64,000 bases of DNA from Coleofasciculus sp040219735. GTDB lineage: Bacteria; Cyanobacteriota; Cyanobacteriia; Cyanobacteriales; Coleofasciculaceae. The notes beneath the pieces were generated by a model. It was not told the origin of the DNA. It saw only the letters and a list, made by a program, of their open reading frames with translations, and did no database searches. A program made the translations under genes and the position numbers. Position 1 is the stretch's first letter, and each line of letters begins with the position of its first letter. This document shows, one piece after another, positions 1 through 9,734 of the stretch. The DNA is taken from assembly GCA_040219735.1 (NCBI GenBank), contig JAVJRX010000100.1; one strand, 5' to 3'.

Positions 1-3000
1 AGAGATGTGCATCTGGAAGCCTGCTGATAGGGCTTGCATACGGTCTTCTTCTCTAGCATAAGCGGTGACAGCCACCGCCTGCATCTGTCCCCCTTGGGCT
101 AACGGTAACGCCCTGATCTGGCGAATCAGCCTGTAACCATTTTCACCGGGCATACCAATGTCACTCAGTAGCAGATCATATTTCATTTGTTGTAGCCGTT
201 CCAGCGCTTCAGTTGCGGATGCTGTTGCAGTTACCATTGCCCCGTACTGTTCCAGAAGGGCGATCAAGAATTCACGGGTATCTGCATCATCATCGACGAC
301 TAAGACTCGTATCCGACTTAGGAGTGAGGCGTCAAAGTTCAAGGATGAATCAATTCCATCGTGAGCATTCATTTTTTTGTTGTCATCATCCAAAAGAGGT
401 AACTTGACAATAAACGTCGCCCCTTGTCCTTCTCCGGGGCTTTCAGCGTGAATCGTACCACCTTGCAGTTTCACCAGATTTTGCGCGATCGCTAATCCTA
501 ATCCTAAGCCGGTTTGTTTTCTGGCTGTGGTGCTATCGGCTTGGCGGAAGCTTTCAAAGATATGAGGCAAAAACTCTGGATTAATTCCTTTACCCGTATC
601 CTTGACCCGGATTTGAGCAAATTGATCCACTGGTTCTAAATGAATCTCAACTCGTCCCCCTTCTGGGGTAAACTTGACCGCATTTGAGAGTAGGTTCCAA
701 ATCACTTGCTGTAAGCGGTTGGGGTCACCCGAAACCCAACCCCCAGAAGCATTAAGCCGGGAGTCCATTTGAATCTGTTTATCCGTCGCCGTGGGACGCA
801 CCGTATCTAGCGCCGCTTCAATCACACCAACCAGATTCGTGGGACAGATATTCAGGCGAATTTGACCGCGAATAATCCGCGAAATATCCAGTAAATCGTC
901 AATTAGTTGGGCTTGGGCTTGGGCGTTGCGTTCAATCGTCTCCAGGGCGCGATTTGTCTTTTGTGCATCCAACTGGCGGATGCGAAGTAACTGCGCCCAA
1001 CCCAAAATTGCGTTCAAAGGCGATCGCAATTCATGGGATACTATAGCTAAAAACTCATCCTTAGTTCGATTCGCCGCTTCTGCCACCGAACGGGCTTCCT
1101 GTTCCCGCACCAGTAGCTGATTGCGTTCTGCTTCTGCAAGTTTAATATCAGTGATATCCCGGGCAATAGCCAAGATTGATTCAACGATGCCATCTTCCGC
1201 CAATTCCGGCACCATCCGGGCTTGATAGTATCGAGTTGTATTATCGGGGGTGAGGAAATTGAACTCCGGAATTTGCTCTTGTCCCGTGGCAAATATTTCA
1301 CGCAGCGTGGTTTGCCCGTGGGTACTTATGGGTTCTGGGATGCCTAATTCCTGATAAGTTTTGCCCAGAAAACTTTGGCGTGACAATCCCGTTACCGCTT
1401 CTATGGCTGGGTTGACATACATAAAACGTAAGTCTTGATCAAATCGGCAAATAATATCCGGAGAATTTTCCACCAGGGCTTGGAATTCCTGTTGGCGACG
1501 ATAAAGTTCAGCTTGGGTTTGCTGGCGTTCCGTCACATCTCTCCAAGTGGCAATAAACCCATCGCGAAAGGGGGCAATGCAAATATCAAAGACTCGACTC
1601 AGGCGCTGTTGACCATAGTTATCTTCATACGCAACCGATTCTTTCACTAACGGTTGTCGAGTTTCCACAACCTGACAGTAGTCCGCAAATAGCCCCGTTT
1701 CTTGATGGGCGGGTAGGATTTCACACAGTCCCCTACCAATTTGCTGGTTTTGGTTTAAACTGTTGTTTTTACAGGCAGCCGCATTAACATAGTCGATGCG
1801 AAAATCAATAACCTCACCCGATTCATCGCGTATGGCGGAGTAAATGCCAAAACAGTCCAACATTGTCTCAACTGAGGTACGGAATAATTCCTCCCGTTCT
1901 TGGAGTTGGACTTCGGCTTGCTTGCGGTCTGTAATATCTCTAACTGTAGCCACCACTGTCTCAATCGTACCCTCAGCATTGGCAACGGGTGAGAGAATGT
2001 ACTCATACTGTCTGATTCCCTGCACCGTCGGGAAGTTGATTTCATCAGTCAGGCTTTGCCCGGTTTCAAATACCACTTGGCGTTGAGCATCATAGGATTC
2101 CATCACGGTTGCAGGTAAACCCAACTCTTGCCAGGTTTTACCCACCATGTCACTGGGCTGTCGTCCTAAGGCTTTGGCGGCTGATACACTGACGTAGAGG
2201 TATTTGCCGTGACGGTCATAGAGGTAAATGTGATCCACAGAGGCGCGAAGAATACCCTGCAACAGTCCCACCTGCTGCTGCACCTGATGTGCCAGGTGTT
2301 GCCGTTCGCCTTCAACCTGCTTACCTTCTGTGATATCCCGCCAAGTGGCAATAAAGCCATCTCCTAACTTCGTCGCCCGGATATCATAAGCGCGACGCAG
2401 GCGTTGCTGAGCAAAATTATCTTCGTAAATCAGGGATTCTTTAATTAAGGGTTCGCCTGTTTCCACTACTTGAGAGTATTCGGCAAATAGCCCAGTTTCC
2501 CGATGAGCGGGCAAGAGTTGGCATAACGATTGCCCAATTTGCTGTTTGCTTAAAAAGTTATCACGGCAAGCGGCGGCATTAACATAATCGATGCGAAAAT
2601 CCACAATCTCACCCGATTCATCGCGGATTGCGGTATAAATACCAAAACAATCCAGCATACTTTCCACAGAGGTGCGAAATCGTTCTTCACTCTGCCGCAA
2701 TTTTTGGTTAAATTCTTGTAAGCGAGTATAGGCTTTGGTTAATAAAGCATTGAGTTGAGCGCGAGTGGGATAGTCGCTATATGCCGCAGGTTTGGTGGTA
2801 AGGGTTTCGGGTTGTGCGATCGCCGCTCCCAGGAGTAAACTGACAATACCTTGCGTCAGCAGACTCAGTTGGTGCAAAGATAAAATGTCTGCGGAAATGG
2901 GCAATGGGGACAGGGAGAGGGCGCTAGGATAAAAAATTAGGTAGTCTAGCCCTGTCACCGCGATAGAAAAGCTAACCAAGAGCATCCCACCCATCGCACC

Positions 3001-3753
3001 AAAGCGGATAGCTGCCCAGAGAATCGGTAGAAAACCAATAAACAATAATCGCTCGAATGTCAAGCCGGAATCAAAGGTTGCCCAAACGGTGAGGGTAGCG
3101 ATACCGATACTTAAGCACCCCAGTGCCAAGATTTCCAGCCATTGATGCAGCCAGAGACTCCAGACAGAGGAACTTTTTTGGTCTGAATTAGGAAGCCAAC
3201 CTCGATTTTGCCAGAATCGGGTGAGAATTAAAAGAGCAGTTGGCGCTACGGCGAGGATACCCATTGCCTGCCCTAACCAGTTGTAGGATAAGTTCTGTAG
3301 TAGAGTAGACGGCGGTATTTTTCCCCAAGCTAGCAACCCTAGACTGTGAACCGTGGCGGAAGTCGTGCAGGCGGCGAGAGTAGCAGAAATAAAGACAACG
3401 GCATCAGCGAGACGTTTGAGTGACAGCGAACCCTGCCAAAGTCGGCGATAAAGAAGCCAAGTTATCAGTGGAATTATTATATCAGTGATTCTGAGCCAAC
3501 CTGTCCAGTCACCACTTCCCCAAAACGGGGCGATGACAAGTGAGGTGATGCCGGTTAAGATAAGTCCTATCCATTCAAAACAGAGCGTCAGTGCGATCGC
3601 GACTCCGGATGGGAAAAACCATAGCGATATTCCCGGTTGCACCTGATAGAGAAGTGCCACTCCATGAGCTAAAATTAGGGCGAATCCAGATAAGACAATG
3701 ACAAGCCACCAGTGTTGGCGAGTTAAGGGCGTAGAGTTTGAAGCAAAACGCAT
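1..3753 (-). CDS. Hybrid sensor histidine kinase, MASE1-like/multi-PAS/HisKA/HATPase/REC (3' end outside window)
   Basis: Membrane-bound sensor kinase reading from 3753 towards 1 and still open at the window edge, so at least 1251 residues. Residues about 10-310 are very hydrophobic with 8 or so membrane segments, resembling a MASE1 sensor. Four PAS-type domains follow (about 354-470, 496-610, 619-737, 745-860). The first and third are near copies of each other, both holding MLDCFGIY and DFRIDYVNAAAC. The H-box (FLAIVSHELRSPLNAILG) is near 893, N box NLLSNAVKF and G boxes follow, and a receiver domain begins near 1148 (VLVVDDD, phospho-acceptor in LLLSDIGMPG). It should autophosphorylate on His and pass phosphate to its own Asp. 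Stimulus unknown. Start ATG at 3753 is the first Met before the first membrane helix. Whether more domains lie after the receiver cannot be seen. Confidence 0.93.
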   Translation of the reverse strand, partial: MRFASNSTPLTRQHWWLVIVLSGFALILAHGVALLYQVQPGISLWFFPSGVAIALTLCFEWIGLILTGITSLVIAPFWGSGDWTGWLRITDIIIPLITWLLYRRLWQGSLSLKRLADAVVFISATLAACTTSATVHSLGLLAWGKIPPSTLLQNLSYNWLGQAMGILAVAPTALLILTRFWQNRGWLPNSDQKSSSVWSLWLHQWLEILALGCLSIGIATLTVWATFDSGLTFERLLFIGFLPILWAAIRFGAMGGMLLVSFSIAVTGLDYLIFYPSALSLSPLPISADILSLHQLSLLTQGIVSLLLGAAIAQPETLTTKPAAYSDYPTRAQLNALLTKAYTRLQEFNQKLRQSEERFRTSVESMLDCFGIYTAIRDESGEIVDFRIDYVNAAACRDNFLSKQQIGQSLCQLLPAHRETGLFAEYSQVVETGEPLIKESLIYEDNFAQQRLRRAYDIRATKLGDGFIATWRDITEGKQVEGERQHLAHQVQQQVGLLQGILRASVDHIYLYDRHGKYLYVSVSAAKALGRQPSDMVGKTWQELGLPATVMESYDAQRQVVFETGQSLTDEINFPTVQGIRQYEYILSPVANAEGTIETVVATVRDITDRKQAEVQLQEREELFRTSVETMLDCFGIYSAIRDESGEVIDFRIDYVNAAACKNNSLNQNQQIGRGLCEILPAHQETGLFADYCQVVETRQPLVKESVAYEDNYGQQRLSRVFDICIAPFRDGFIATWRDVTERQQTQAELYRRQQEFQALVENSPDIICRFDQDLRFMYVNPAIEAVTGLSRQSFLGKTYQELGIPEPISTHGQTTLREIFATGQEQIPEFNFLTPDNTTRYYQARMVPELAEDGIVESILAIARDITDIKLAEAERNQLLVREQEARSVAEAANRTKDEFLAIVSHELRSPLNAILGWAQLLRIRQLDAQKTNRALETIERNAQAQAQLIDDLLDISRIIRGQIRLNICPTNLVGVIEAALDTVRPTATDKQIQMDSRLNASGGWVSGDPNRLQQVIWNLLSNAVKFTPEGGRVEIHLEPVDQFAQIRVKDTGKGINPEFLPHIFESFRQADSTTARKQTGLGLGLAIAQNLVKLQGGTIHAESPGEGQGATFIVKLPLLDDDNKKMNAHDGIDSSLNFDASLLSRIRVLVVDDDADTREFLIALLEQYGAMVTATASATEALERLQQMKYDLLLSDIGMPGENGYRLIRQIRALPLAQGGQMQAVAVTAYAREEDRMQALSAGFQMHIS

Positions 3754-4083
3754 AGAGAAACTTTCCTCAGACTTGCCATAATCTGTTTATTTTAATCTTA
3801 AAATAACTCTTAAGGATGAGGTAGATATCCCCTACCCAATCCCTGATAAGCTGTAATGCATTTAATTTGATAAGGCAATCTAAGCTATCAAAGGGTTTCA
3901 GGAGCTAAATTATTGGATTTAGCTGCATAGCAGCTTATCATGTCCGGTTGCATACCACTCTCTAGGGCATAGGGCACAAGGGAAGCAGAAAGGGTAAGAT
4001 TACAAAAACGGATTTGGCAGCAAGGCGCTATCCGCTCATAAGCGAATCTGTAAACTAAAGATAGCCGTTTATCGTCTCTCCCG
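3754..4083. other. Intergenic region between divergent genes
   Basis: 330 bases between the hybrid kinase and the Uma2-like gene. It is A/T-rich near 3780-3860 and must hold promoters for both directions, but I cannot assign a firm -10/-35. It contains TTATCATGTCCGG (3935-3947), which is also the arm of an inverted repeat at 46588-46677. No convincing gene is seen. Confidence 0.5.
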
Positions 4084-4845
4084 ATGACCCTCGCCAAGGA
4101 TTCACAACCAACAGATCAAATTACTTCCCTTAACGACACAGAGGATATTATTATTCCTCCATCTGATTTGTTGAGTGATGAACCTCCCTTGGAAAGTGAT
4201 TTACATCGAGATCAAATAGAACTCCTGCTGGCTTGCCTCAAGTGGTGGTGGCGAGAACGCACGGACTTCTATGCTACAGGCAATCTTACCATTTACTTTA
4301 GCCCAGAACACATCACCACGCGCGACTTTAGAGAACCCGATTTTTTTGTTGTGTTAGGCACAGAAAATCGACCCCGCAAAAGCTGGATATTATGGGCAGA
4401 ACAGGGTAAATATCCAAATGTAATTGTGGAACTGCTTTCTGATAGCACCGCCAAAATTGATAAAGACTTTAAGAAAAAACTTTACCAGGATACCTTCCGC
4501 ACCCCCGAATATTTTTGGTTTCATCCAGACACGTTGGAGTTTCAGGGGTTTCTGCTTATGGCGGGTGAGTACCAACCGATAGAACCCACTAATCAAGGAT
4601 GGTTATGGAGTCGTCAGTTGGAACTATTTTTGGGAGTTTATGAGTCAAAACTGCGTTTTTTCAGCCCACAAGGTCAACTCGTAGCCACACCAGAAGAGAG
4701 GGCAGAAATTGCCCAGAAACAAGCTGAAGCTGCCCAAAAACAAGCGGAGATAGAACGACAGCAGAGGGAATTAGCACAACAGCAGGTAACAGAATTACGA
4801 GCTAGACTCAAAGAGTTAGGCGTTGAACCAGATTTGCCAGAGTAG
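4084..4845 (+). CDS. Uma2 family (DUF820) restriction-endonuclease-like protein
   Basis: A 253-residue member of the Uma2 family, which is greatly expanded in cyanobacteria and has a PD-(D/E)XK nuclease-like fold; its biological role is unknown. The family signature is visible as REPDFFVVLG (about 83-92), VIVELLSDST (113-122) and the following Lys-rich KDFKKKLYQDTF. PD at 85-86 and E116 would be the metal-binding acids. PEYFWFHPD follows as in most Uma2 proteins. The C-terminus (about 203-245) is a Gln/Ala/Glu-rich coiled coil with repeated AQKQAE units, also common in this family. It stands alone; the next gene is small and unrelated. DNA nuclease activity is inferred from the fold only. Confidence 0.88.
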   Translation: MTLAKDSQPTDQITSLNDTEDIIIPPSDLLSDEPPLESDLHRDQIELLLACLKWWWRERTDFYATGNLTIYFSPEHITTRDFREPDFFVVLGTENRPRKSWILWAEQGKYPNVIVELLSDSTAKIDKDFKKKLYQDTFRTPEYFWFHPDTLEFQGFLLMAGEYQPIEPTNQGWLWSRQLELFLGVYESKLRFFSPQGQLVATPEERAEIAQKQAEAAQKQAEIERQQRELAQQQVTELRARLKELGVEPDLPE

Positions 4846-4912
4846 TCGGCGTTCATCAATTGTGGACACCTCCGTACTTTATAATTGTCAAAACTACAAA
4901 TAGGAAACAACA

Positions 4913-5140
4913 ATGTCAACCATTTATCGTTTAAAAGCAAACGAAATCGATCGTAATTTCCTGGAAGAAATAAAAACAAAATTTGGAGATAAAGAGATTG
5001 AAATTATTGTGTCAGAATTTGATGAAACTGAGTATCTTTTAAAATCAGAAGCCAACAAAACTAGGCTTTTAGGAGCTATTAAAAATGTTAGAGAACGGAA
5101 AAATCTAGTTGAAATTAATTTACAAGATTTGCAGCAGTAA
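4913..5140 (+). CDS. Small acidic protein, antitoxin-like, no partner
   Basis: A 75-residue soluble protein with a good ribosome site (AGGAAA six bases before ATG). It starts MSTIYRLKANEID, has a beta-like stretch EIEIIVSEFDETEYLL and a basic helical tail (TRLLGAIKNVRERKNL). Size, charge pattern and the closing helix resemble cyanobacterial type II antitoxins that sit before RelE-type toxins, but no toxin gene follows; the next 90 bases are a repeat and then a convergent gene. A free-standing antitoxin or an uncharacterised cyanobacterial small protein are both possible. Its codon use is A/T-richer than its neighbours. Confidence 0.6.
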   Translation: MSTIYRLKANEIDRNFLEEIKTKFGDKEIEIIVSEFDETEYLLKSEANKTRLLGAIKNVRERKNLVEINLQDLQQ

Positions 5141-5174
5141 TTATACTAAATCCAAGTTTCCCACCCCAGCTATA

Positions 5175-5226
5175 AGTCAGTCCGCGTAGGCGGACTTTGT
5201 TTGTGTAGCAGCGATTTCAATCGCCG
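5175..5226. repeat. Interspersed double-hairpin repeat
   Basis: Two adjacent small palindromes, GTCCGC-gtag-GCGGAC (5180-5195) and GCGATT-tc-AATCGC (5211-5224), separated by TTTGTTTGTGTAGCA. This combination looks like a dispersed cyanobacterial repeat. It lies between the convergent ends of the small gene and the NB-ARC gene, where it could also act as a bidirectional terminator. Confidence 0.55.
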
Positions 5227-5231
5227 TGGCT

Positions 5232-6548
5232 TTACTCCTCCAACGGAGTCATTAATTGCAGTGTCACTTCCCGAACGGCTGGTGGTAAAATGAATCGACC
5301 CTCCGACTTCTCCACTAGCGATCGCTGACTCAGGGAACCCAGCGCCCGAATCACTTCCTGGGGCGATGTGTCGCTAAACTGCTGTTGCAGTGCTTTAAAC
5401 GAAATCGGCTCTTTTTGATGAGCCAGATAAACCAATACTCTTTCTTCTAATTCCGATAAGCGGTCTAAAATTTCCTCAATGAAATCACTAATATCGTGGG
5501 TAAACAACGTCGTTGATAAAAAATCCGTCACATCACCATCAAAAACTTCCTTAATCGTCGTCGCCACCAGCTTGAGCATAAACGGATTACCGCGATAGCC
5601 TTGAATTAACGGTTGCCATTTTTTCTCGCCGGATAATCCTTTTTCCTTTAAAATGAATCGAGCCGCCTCTCCCAAGCCTTCTAACTTAGATGAACGAACC
5701 GGTGAGGTTTCACCTTCTAATAACGAAATTTCATTCAGTTTCTCCTGAGACGTGATTAGTACACAGCTTTGATGGGGTTCTTGTCCTAAACGTCGAAAAA
5801 AATCACCATACCCTTCATAGCTTTCTCGGTAAATCCCGGCTAATTCCCCACTTTGTAAAATCGATTCCACACCATCTAAAATGACTAAACAACGGTGTTG
5901 TCGGAAATAGTCAATCAGCCAGGAGATGCGCTGATCAGGGGTTTTAGGGATTACCGTTTCCGGTTGCTGGGATAAGTCTTGAATTAAGGCGGCGAGAAGA
6001 TCAGACACAGAAGGCGCTTGACGTAGCGATCGCCACCTGACAACCTGAAACTTATCCTGTAGCTGTTTCGCCAACTTCACCGATAACGCCGTTTTACCAA
6101 TACCACTCATCCCCAACAGCGCCACCAAGCGACAGCCTTCCTGAATAATCCAGCGTTCCAGGGTTTTCAGTTCATCACCACGCCCGTAGAATACGGAAAC
6201 ATCCGGTGCTTCACCCCAATCTCGGCGATTTTGCGGCTGGGGTGAGGTAGGGGGACTCTGGGAAACAGGGGGACGGTTTGGGGTATCCTTTTGCTGCTGG
6301 AGATACTCTTGATAGCGGTTAACCAGGATTTGTTGCAATTTGGTCAGTTTAACTGGACCTCTACCCGGAATTTTAAACTTTTGGTAGACTTCGCTAAGCC
6401 GCTTACGCACAGCATCTCCACTAATCTGAAGATGAGACGCGATCGCAGCCGTTCCATGACCCTCCATCGCCAAGGACAAAACCTCTAATTCAGACTTGGA
6501 TAGACCCCGTTCAGTCGCAATGGTTTTGAGAAAATCCTGAGAAATCAC
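5232..6548 (-). CDS. LuxR-type HTH / NB-ARC (STAND) ATPase
   Basis: A 438-residue STAND-family signalling ATPase. Residues 12-60 form a LuxR/GerE-like helix-turn-helix (LSKSELEVLSLAMEGHGTAA then VRKRLSEVYQKF). A Pro/Gln-rich linker (about 86-110) leads to YGRGDELKTLERW, the P-loop GMSGIGKTA (146-154), and Walker B RCLVILDGVE near 219-228. The C-terminal part contains a winged-helix region (VLVYLAHQKEPISFKALQQQF). Most family members carry WD40, TPR or other sensor repeats after this point; here the protein ends, so it is a short form or receives its signal from a partner. It could be a transcription regulator or part of a conflict system. Confidence 0.85.
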   Translation of the reverse strand: MISQDFLKTIATERGLSKSELEVLSLAMEGHGTAAIASHLQISGDAVRKRLSEVYQKFKIPGRGPVKLTKLQQILVNRYQEYLQQQKDTPNRPPVSQSPPTSPQPQNRRDWGEAPDVSVFYGRGDELKTLERWIIQEGCRLVALLGMSGIGKTALSVKLAKQLQDKFQVVRWRSLRQAPSVSDLLAALIQDLSQQPETVIPKTPDQRISWLIDYFRQHRCLVILDGVESILQSGELAGIYRESYEGYGDFFRRLGQEPHQSCVLITSQEKLNEISLLEGETSPVRSSKLEGLGEAARFILKEKGLSGEKKWQPLIQGYRGNPFMLKLVATTIKEVFDGDVTDFLSTTLFTHDISDFIEEILDRLSELEERVLVYLAHQKEPISFKALQQQFSDTSPQEVIRALGSLSQRSLVEKSEGRFILPPAVREVTLQLMTPLEE

Positions 6549-6726
6549 CGTCGATGCTCACACTTATACCAGACTCCACCCTTCAGCTTAACTCATATTT
6601 ATGAGAATAAATGCAGTCGATTTGGGAGTGATCAGGTCAAAAAGAGGTAGCCGAACCCTAAATACAAGAAGTCATGATAAATTTTGAAAACACTAGACGG
6701 GATTTTTACTCCCAGGCTTATTTATC

Positions 6727-7644
6727 ATGCACGAAAGTAGCCAAGTCAACCAAAAATTATCCTCTAGCCGTAATGGTTTAACGGCAAACTGTCCGCCATT
6801 TTCCCTCATCCTTCCCGTTTACAACGAAGAAAAAGGCATTACCCTCACCATCGATCATCTCCAGAACACTCTGAAATCTATTAACGGCGAGTATGAGATT
6901 ATCGCTGTTAATGATGGTTCCACCGACGGAACGGGTGAACTGCTGCGCTCCTGCTTTAATGTTAGAGTCATTGAACACCGCCGGAATCGGGGATATGGTG
7001 CGGCGCTAAAGACAGGAATTCGACAAGCTAAGTATCCCTTAATTGTGATTACCGATGCTGATGGCACCTATCCCAACGAAATGATTCCCCATCTGGTTGC
7101 TTTAACCCAAAATGCCGATATGGTTGTGGGAGCGAGGATTGGTCCTCAGGTTCACTATTCAAATCTGCGGAAAATACCGAAATGGTTTCTCATTCGCTTT
7201 GCTGAATGGATCACAAATAGTCGAATTCCCGATCTCAACAGTGGACTGCGAGTTTTTCACAAGAGTGTGGTCAAACGCTTTCTGAAGATACTGCCAGACA
7301 CATTTAGCTTCACGACCACCATTACAGTAGCCATGCTAGCGAATAACTATATCGTACATTACGAACCCATTAACTTTTATCATCGTCAGGGTAAAAGCAA
7401 GATTAAGCCAATACGCGATACCTTGCGTTTTATTCAATTAATTCTGCGAACGGGAGTTTACTTTGCTCCTTTAAGAGTGTTTATTCCTATCGCAGGATTA
7501 TTTTGGCTGGGGTTCTTTTTTACCTTTATTCAAGATATTTTTGTTCGCGAAAATCTTACAGAAAGGACACTTATTCTTTTGATTGCTGCTACCCAAATTA
7601 CTATGTTTGCACTTTTAGCTGATATGCTTGAAAAACGCACTTAG
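6727..7644 (+). CDS. Family 2 glycosyltransferase, dolichol-phosphate-mannose-synthase type
   Basis: A 305-residue membrane-anchored GT-A transferase. FSLILPVYNEEKGI (about 25-38), the nucleotide-binding VNDGSTDGT (61-69) and the DXD motif at D110-A-D112 (VITDADGTYP) mark the catalytic domain, with GYGAALKTGIRQA in between. The last 60 residues form two hydrophobic segments that would anchor it in the membrane. Such enzymes move a sugar from a nucleotide donor to polyprenyl phosphate for wall or exopolysaccharide synthesis. Donor and acceptor cannot be read from sequence. No neighbouring sugar gene gives context. Confidence 0.9.
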   Translation: MHESSQVNQKLSSSRNGLTANCPPFSLILPVYNEEKGITLTIDHLQNTLKSINGEYEIIAVNDGSTDGTGELLRSCFNVRVIEHRRNRGYGAALKTGIRQAKYPLIVITDADGTYPNEMIPHLVALTQNADMVVGARIGPQVHYSNLRKIPKWFLIRFAEWITNSRIPDLNSGLRVFHKSVVKRFLKILPDTFSFTTTITVAMLANNYIVHYEPINFYHRQGKSKIKPIRDTLRFIQLILRTGVYFAPLRVFIPIAGLFWLGFFFTFIQDIFVRENLTERTLILLIAATQITMFALLADMLEKRT

Positions 7645-7709
7645 TTAATGCTATAAATTTTACCTAAAATTAGGAATAGCTTTAAAGTTGACTGTAAATT
7701 TTAGCCAGA

Positions 7710-9050
7710 TTATAGTTTTATTGCCCTACAATGCTCCAGCAATTCCTCAATTCCCTGGACGACTAAAATTTGCGTTCCTAGCTGACGACTTACCTCTGCT
7801 ACCGTCATATCATCTAAAAACCTTGTATCATCATGTTTGAGCATCAGTGCAGGGAGCAAAATCCCGTCGCCGAAGTCTTTCCCTGACAATTGGTTGAGTA
7901 AATCTTGTCCGGTTAACAACCCTGTAACTGTAATCTCTTGTCCCCAATATTCACTCCGTAGCGCTGCTAGTTTGACATCCAATCCCTCAACCTTATTTAA
8001 CTGCTGCAATAGAGGAACAAACGCCGTTTCCACCGCATTACCTACCACCCAGGTTAATTCTCGCTCAGGTTCTACACGGCTGGGTAATATCCGCGTTGCT
8101 GCATCTTGAAATTGTTTAATAAACTGGCGAATTGAACCCACACCATTACCGATTTGGGGATAATCTTCGTAATGAGATTCTGGTGGTAATTCCTGTTTAG
8201 CGATTAAAAACCATTCATCGGCTAACCAAGCAAATGTAGAGCCGAATTGCTGGCGAAATTTTGTTTGTAGGGATTGAACTTTCTGGATAACCTCTGCGGC
8301 TTTTTCTCGACTGACAGGAATTAATTCATCTTCTGAAGGGCGAAAGCGAGTTAATCCCACAGGAACAACGGCAACTGAAGCCACAGCCGGGACTTCATTT
8401 TGTTGGAATTGGGCTAAATCTTTCAGGGTTTGTTCTAAATGAATGCCATCATTAATACCGGGACAAACCACAACTTGAGCATGAATTTGCAGTCTCCGTT
8501 CCTGAAACCATTGCAACTGGTCTAAAATCTGCCCAGCACGAGGATTTTTGAGTAATCGGCTGCGAATTTCCGGTTCCGTGGCGTGGATGGACACATACAA
8601 AGGAGATAGACGCAGGCGTTCTATCCGATTCCATTCGCTTTGAGTGAGGTTGGTTAGGGTTAAGTATGAGCCATAGAGAAAGCTGAGGCGATAGTCGTCG
8701 TCTTTGAGATATAAACTTTGCCGCTTTCCAGGGGGTTGTTGGTCAATGAAGCAAAAGGGACAGCGGTTATTACATTGGATTAAGCCGTCAAATAAGGCGG
8801 TTTCAAATTCTAACCCTAAATCCTCGTCGTAGTCTTTCTCAATTTCTAGAGAATGGGTTTTTCCCGCCGCATCTAGGACTTCTAATTCCAGTATTTCATC
8901 GGCACATAGAAATTGATAGTCGATTAAGTCGCGGGGAGCTGTACCATTGATCGAGATAATGGCGTCACCCGGTTCAAACCCCACCTCAGCCGCGATGGAG
9001 TTGGGGATGACTTTGTTAATTAAAGCCGGACGGATAGAAGTTTCACTCAT
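7710..9050 (-). CDS. PDZ/radical-SAM DUF512 protein (TIGR03279-like)
   Basis: A 446-residue protein of the cyanobacterial family described as a putative FeS-containing oxidoreductase (TIGR03279/DUF512). The N-terminus is a PDZ-like domain (IPNSIAAEVGFEPGDAIISI, about 15-34). A cysteine triad C93-x3-C97-x2-C100 (CNNRCPFC) fits a radical SAM [4Fe-4S] site and is followed by FIDQQPPGKR and a TIM-barrel-like region. The C-terminal DUF512 part has VVGNAVETAFVPLL and DGILLPALMLK. Function is unknown, but conservation in cyanobacteria is broad. The gene stands alone on the minus strand, converging on the glycosyltransferase. Confidence 0.88.
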   Translation of the reverse strand: MSETSIRPALINKVIPNSIAAEVGFEPGDAIISINGTAPRDLIDYQFLCADEILELEVLDAAGKTHSLEIEKDYDEDLGLEFETALFDGLIQCNNRCPFCFIDQQPPGKRQSLYLKDDDYRLSFLYGSYLTLTNLTQSEWNRIERLRLSPLYVSIHATEPEIRSRLLKNPRAGQILDQLQWFQERRLQIHAQVVVCPGINDGIHLEQTLKDLAQFQQNEVPAVASVAVVPVGLTRFRPSEDELIPVSREKAAEVIQKVQSLQTKFRQQFGSTFAWLADEWFLIAKQELPPESHYEDYPQIGNGVGSIRQFIKQFQDAATRILPSRVEPERELTWVVGNAVETAFVPLLQQLNKVEGLDVKLAALRSEYWGQEITVTGLLTGQDLLNQLSGKDFGDGILLPALMLKHDDTRFLDDMTVAEVSRQLGTQILVVQGIEELLEHCRAIKL

Positions 9051-9095
9051 TGGTTATTTGTCATTTGTTTATGTTTATGTCAAGGCACAGGGAAT

Positions 9096-9644
9096 TCAAA
9101 ATTCTAGTTCTTGAACGCCATTGGGTGTAATTTGATAACCCCACTCCGGATGCTGGGAAATTGCCCGTTCTATTTCGGGTCGAAGAATGGGATCTGCCAT
9201 GAATTGGGCAACAGTTGTGAGATCGGGTCGTTGATTATAGAGACGCAGACGACGCAATGGTTTAAATCGGGTTGGGGTTTTGCTGGGATGACAAGAATGT
9301 TTCACCAAGTCACACAATCGACGGTAGTTCTCTTGTCGTTCTTCCAGAGTATGCCCTGTATCAAAATCAGCCTCCGTAAAGACAGGTAATCGAGGGGGAT
9401 TTGAGATGTTTCGCGGTTTCCAACCGTAGCGTAAGGCTTTGATCAGATAATCATTCGGTTTCTCAAGTTCTCCCTTGGCGCAATACTCGATGAATGCTTG
9501 AATCGACGGTTCTAAATTATGAGAATAGTTGTAAATTGTTTCTTTTAACTGTTCATCATTGAGTTTAACACCTAGCTTTTCTAACTCAGCTTGGTATTGG
9601 AGAATAATATCGACGTGACCGGGATCAAGTTCTAGAAAGTCCAT
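9096..9644 (-). CDS. Hypothetical protein, 182 residues
   Basis: I do not recognise this family. The protein is soluble, without signal peptide or membrane segment. It begins MDFLELDPGHVDIILQYQAE and looks largely helical for 70 residues (…IQAFIEYCAKGELEKPNDYL), then has a Pro/Arg-rich middle (RFKPLRRLRLYNQRPDLTTV) and ends with a short tail, WGYQITPNGVQELEF. The first half vaguely resembles helical bundles that follow replication or DnaD-like proteins, but this is weak. It lies 45 bases downstream of the DUF512 gene's start in the same direction, so it is not clearly in an operon with it. Confidence 0.65.
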   Translation of the reverse strand: MDFLELDPGHVDIILQYQAELEKLGVKLNDEQLKETIYNYSHNLEPSIQAFIEYCAKGELEKPNDYLIKALRYGWKPRNISNPPRLPVFTEADFDTGHTLEERQENYRRLCDLVKHSCHPSKTPTRFKPLRRLRLYNQRPDLTTVAQFMADPILRPEIERAISQHPEWGYQITPNGVQELEF

Positions 9645-9734
9645 GTGATGATTTTTCGACTAGACGCCCACTTATAGATCATAGAGGTTTTCCAGAGAGG
9701 TTTTCCAGATCCCGTGAAAAGTGAAAAGTAAGGT

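Noticed and set aside
3888..4097. 69-residue minus-strand gene between kinase and Uma2 genes
   Set aside because: Shadow frame with no ribosome site; overlaps the Uma2 gene start.
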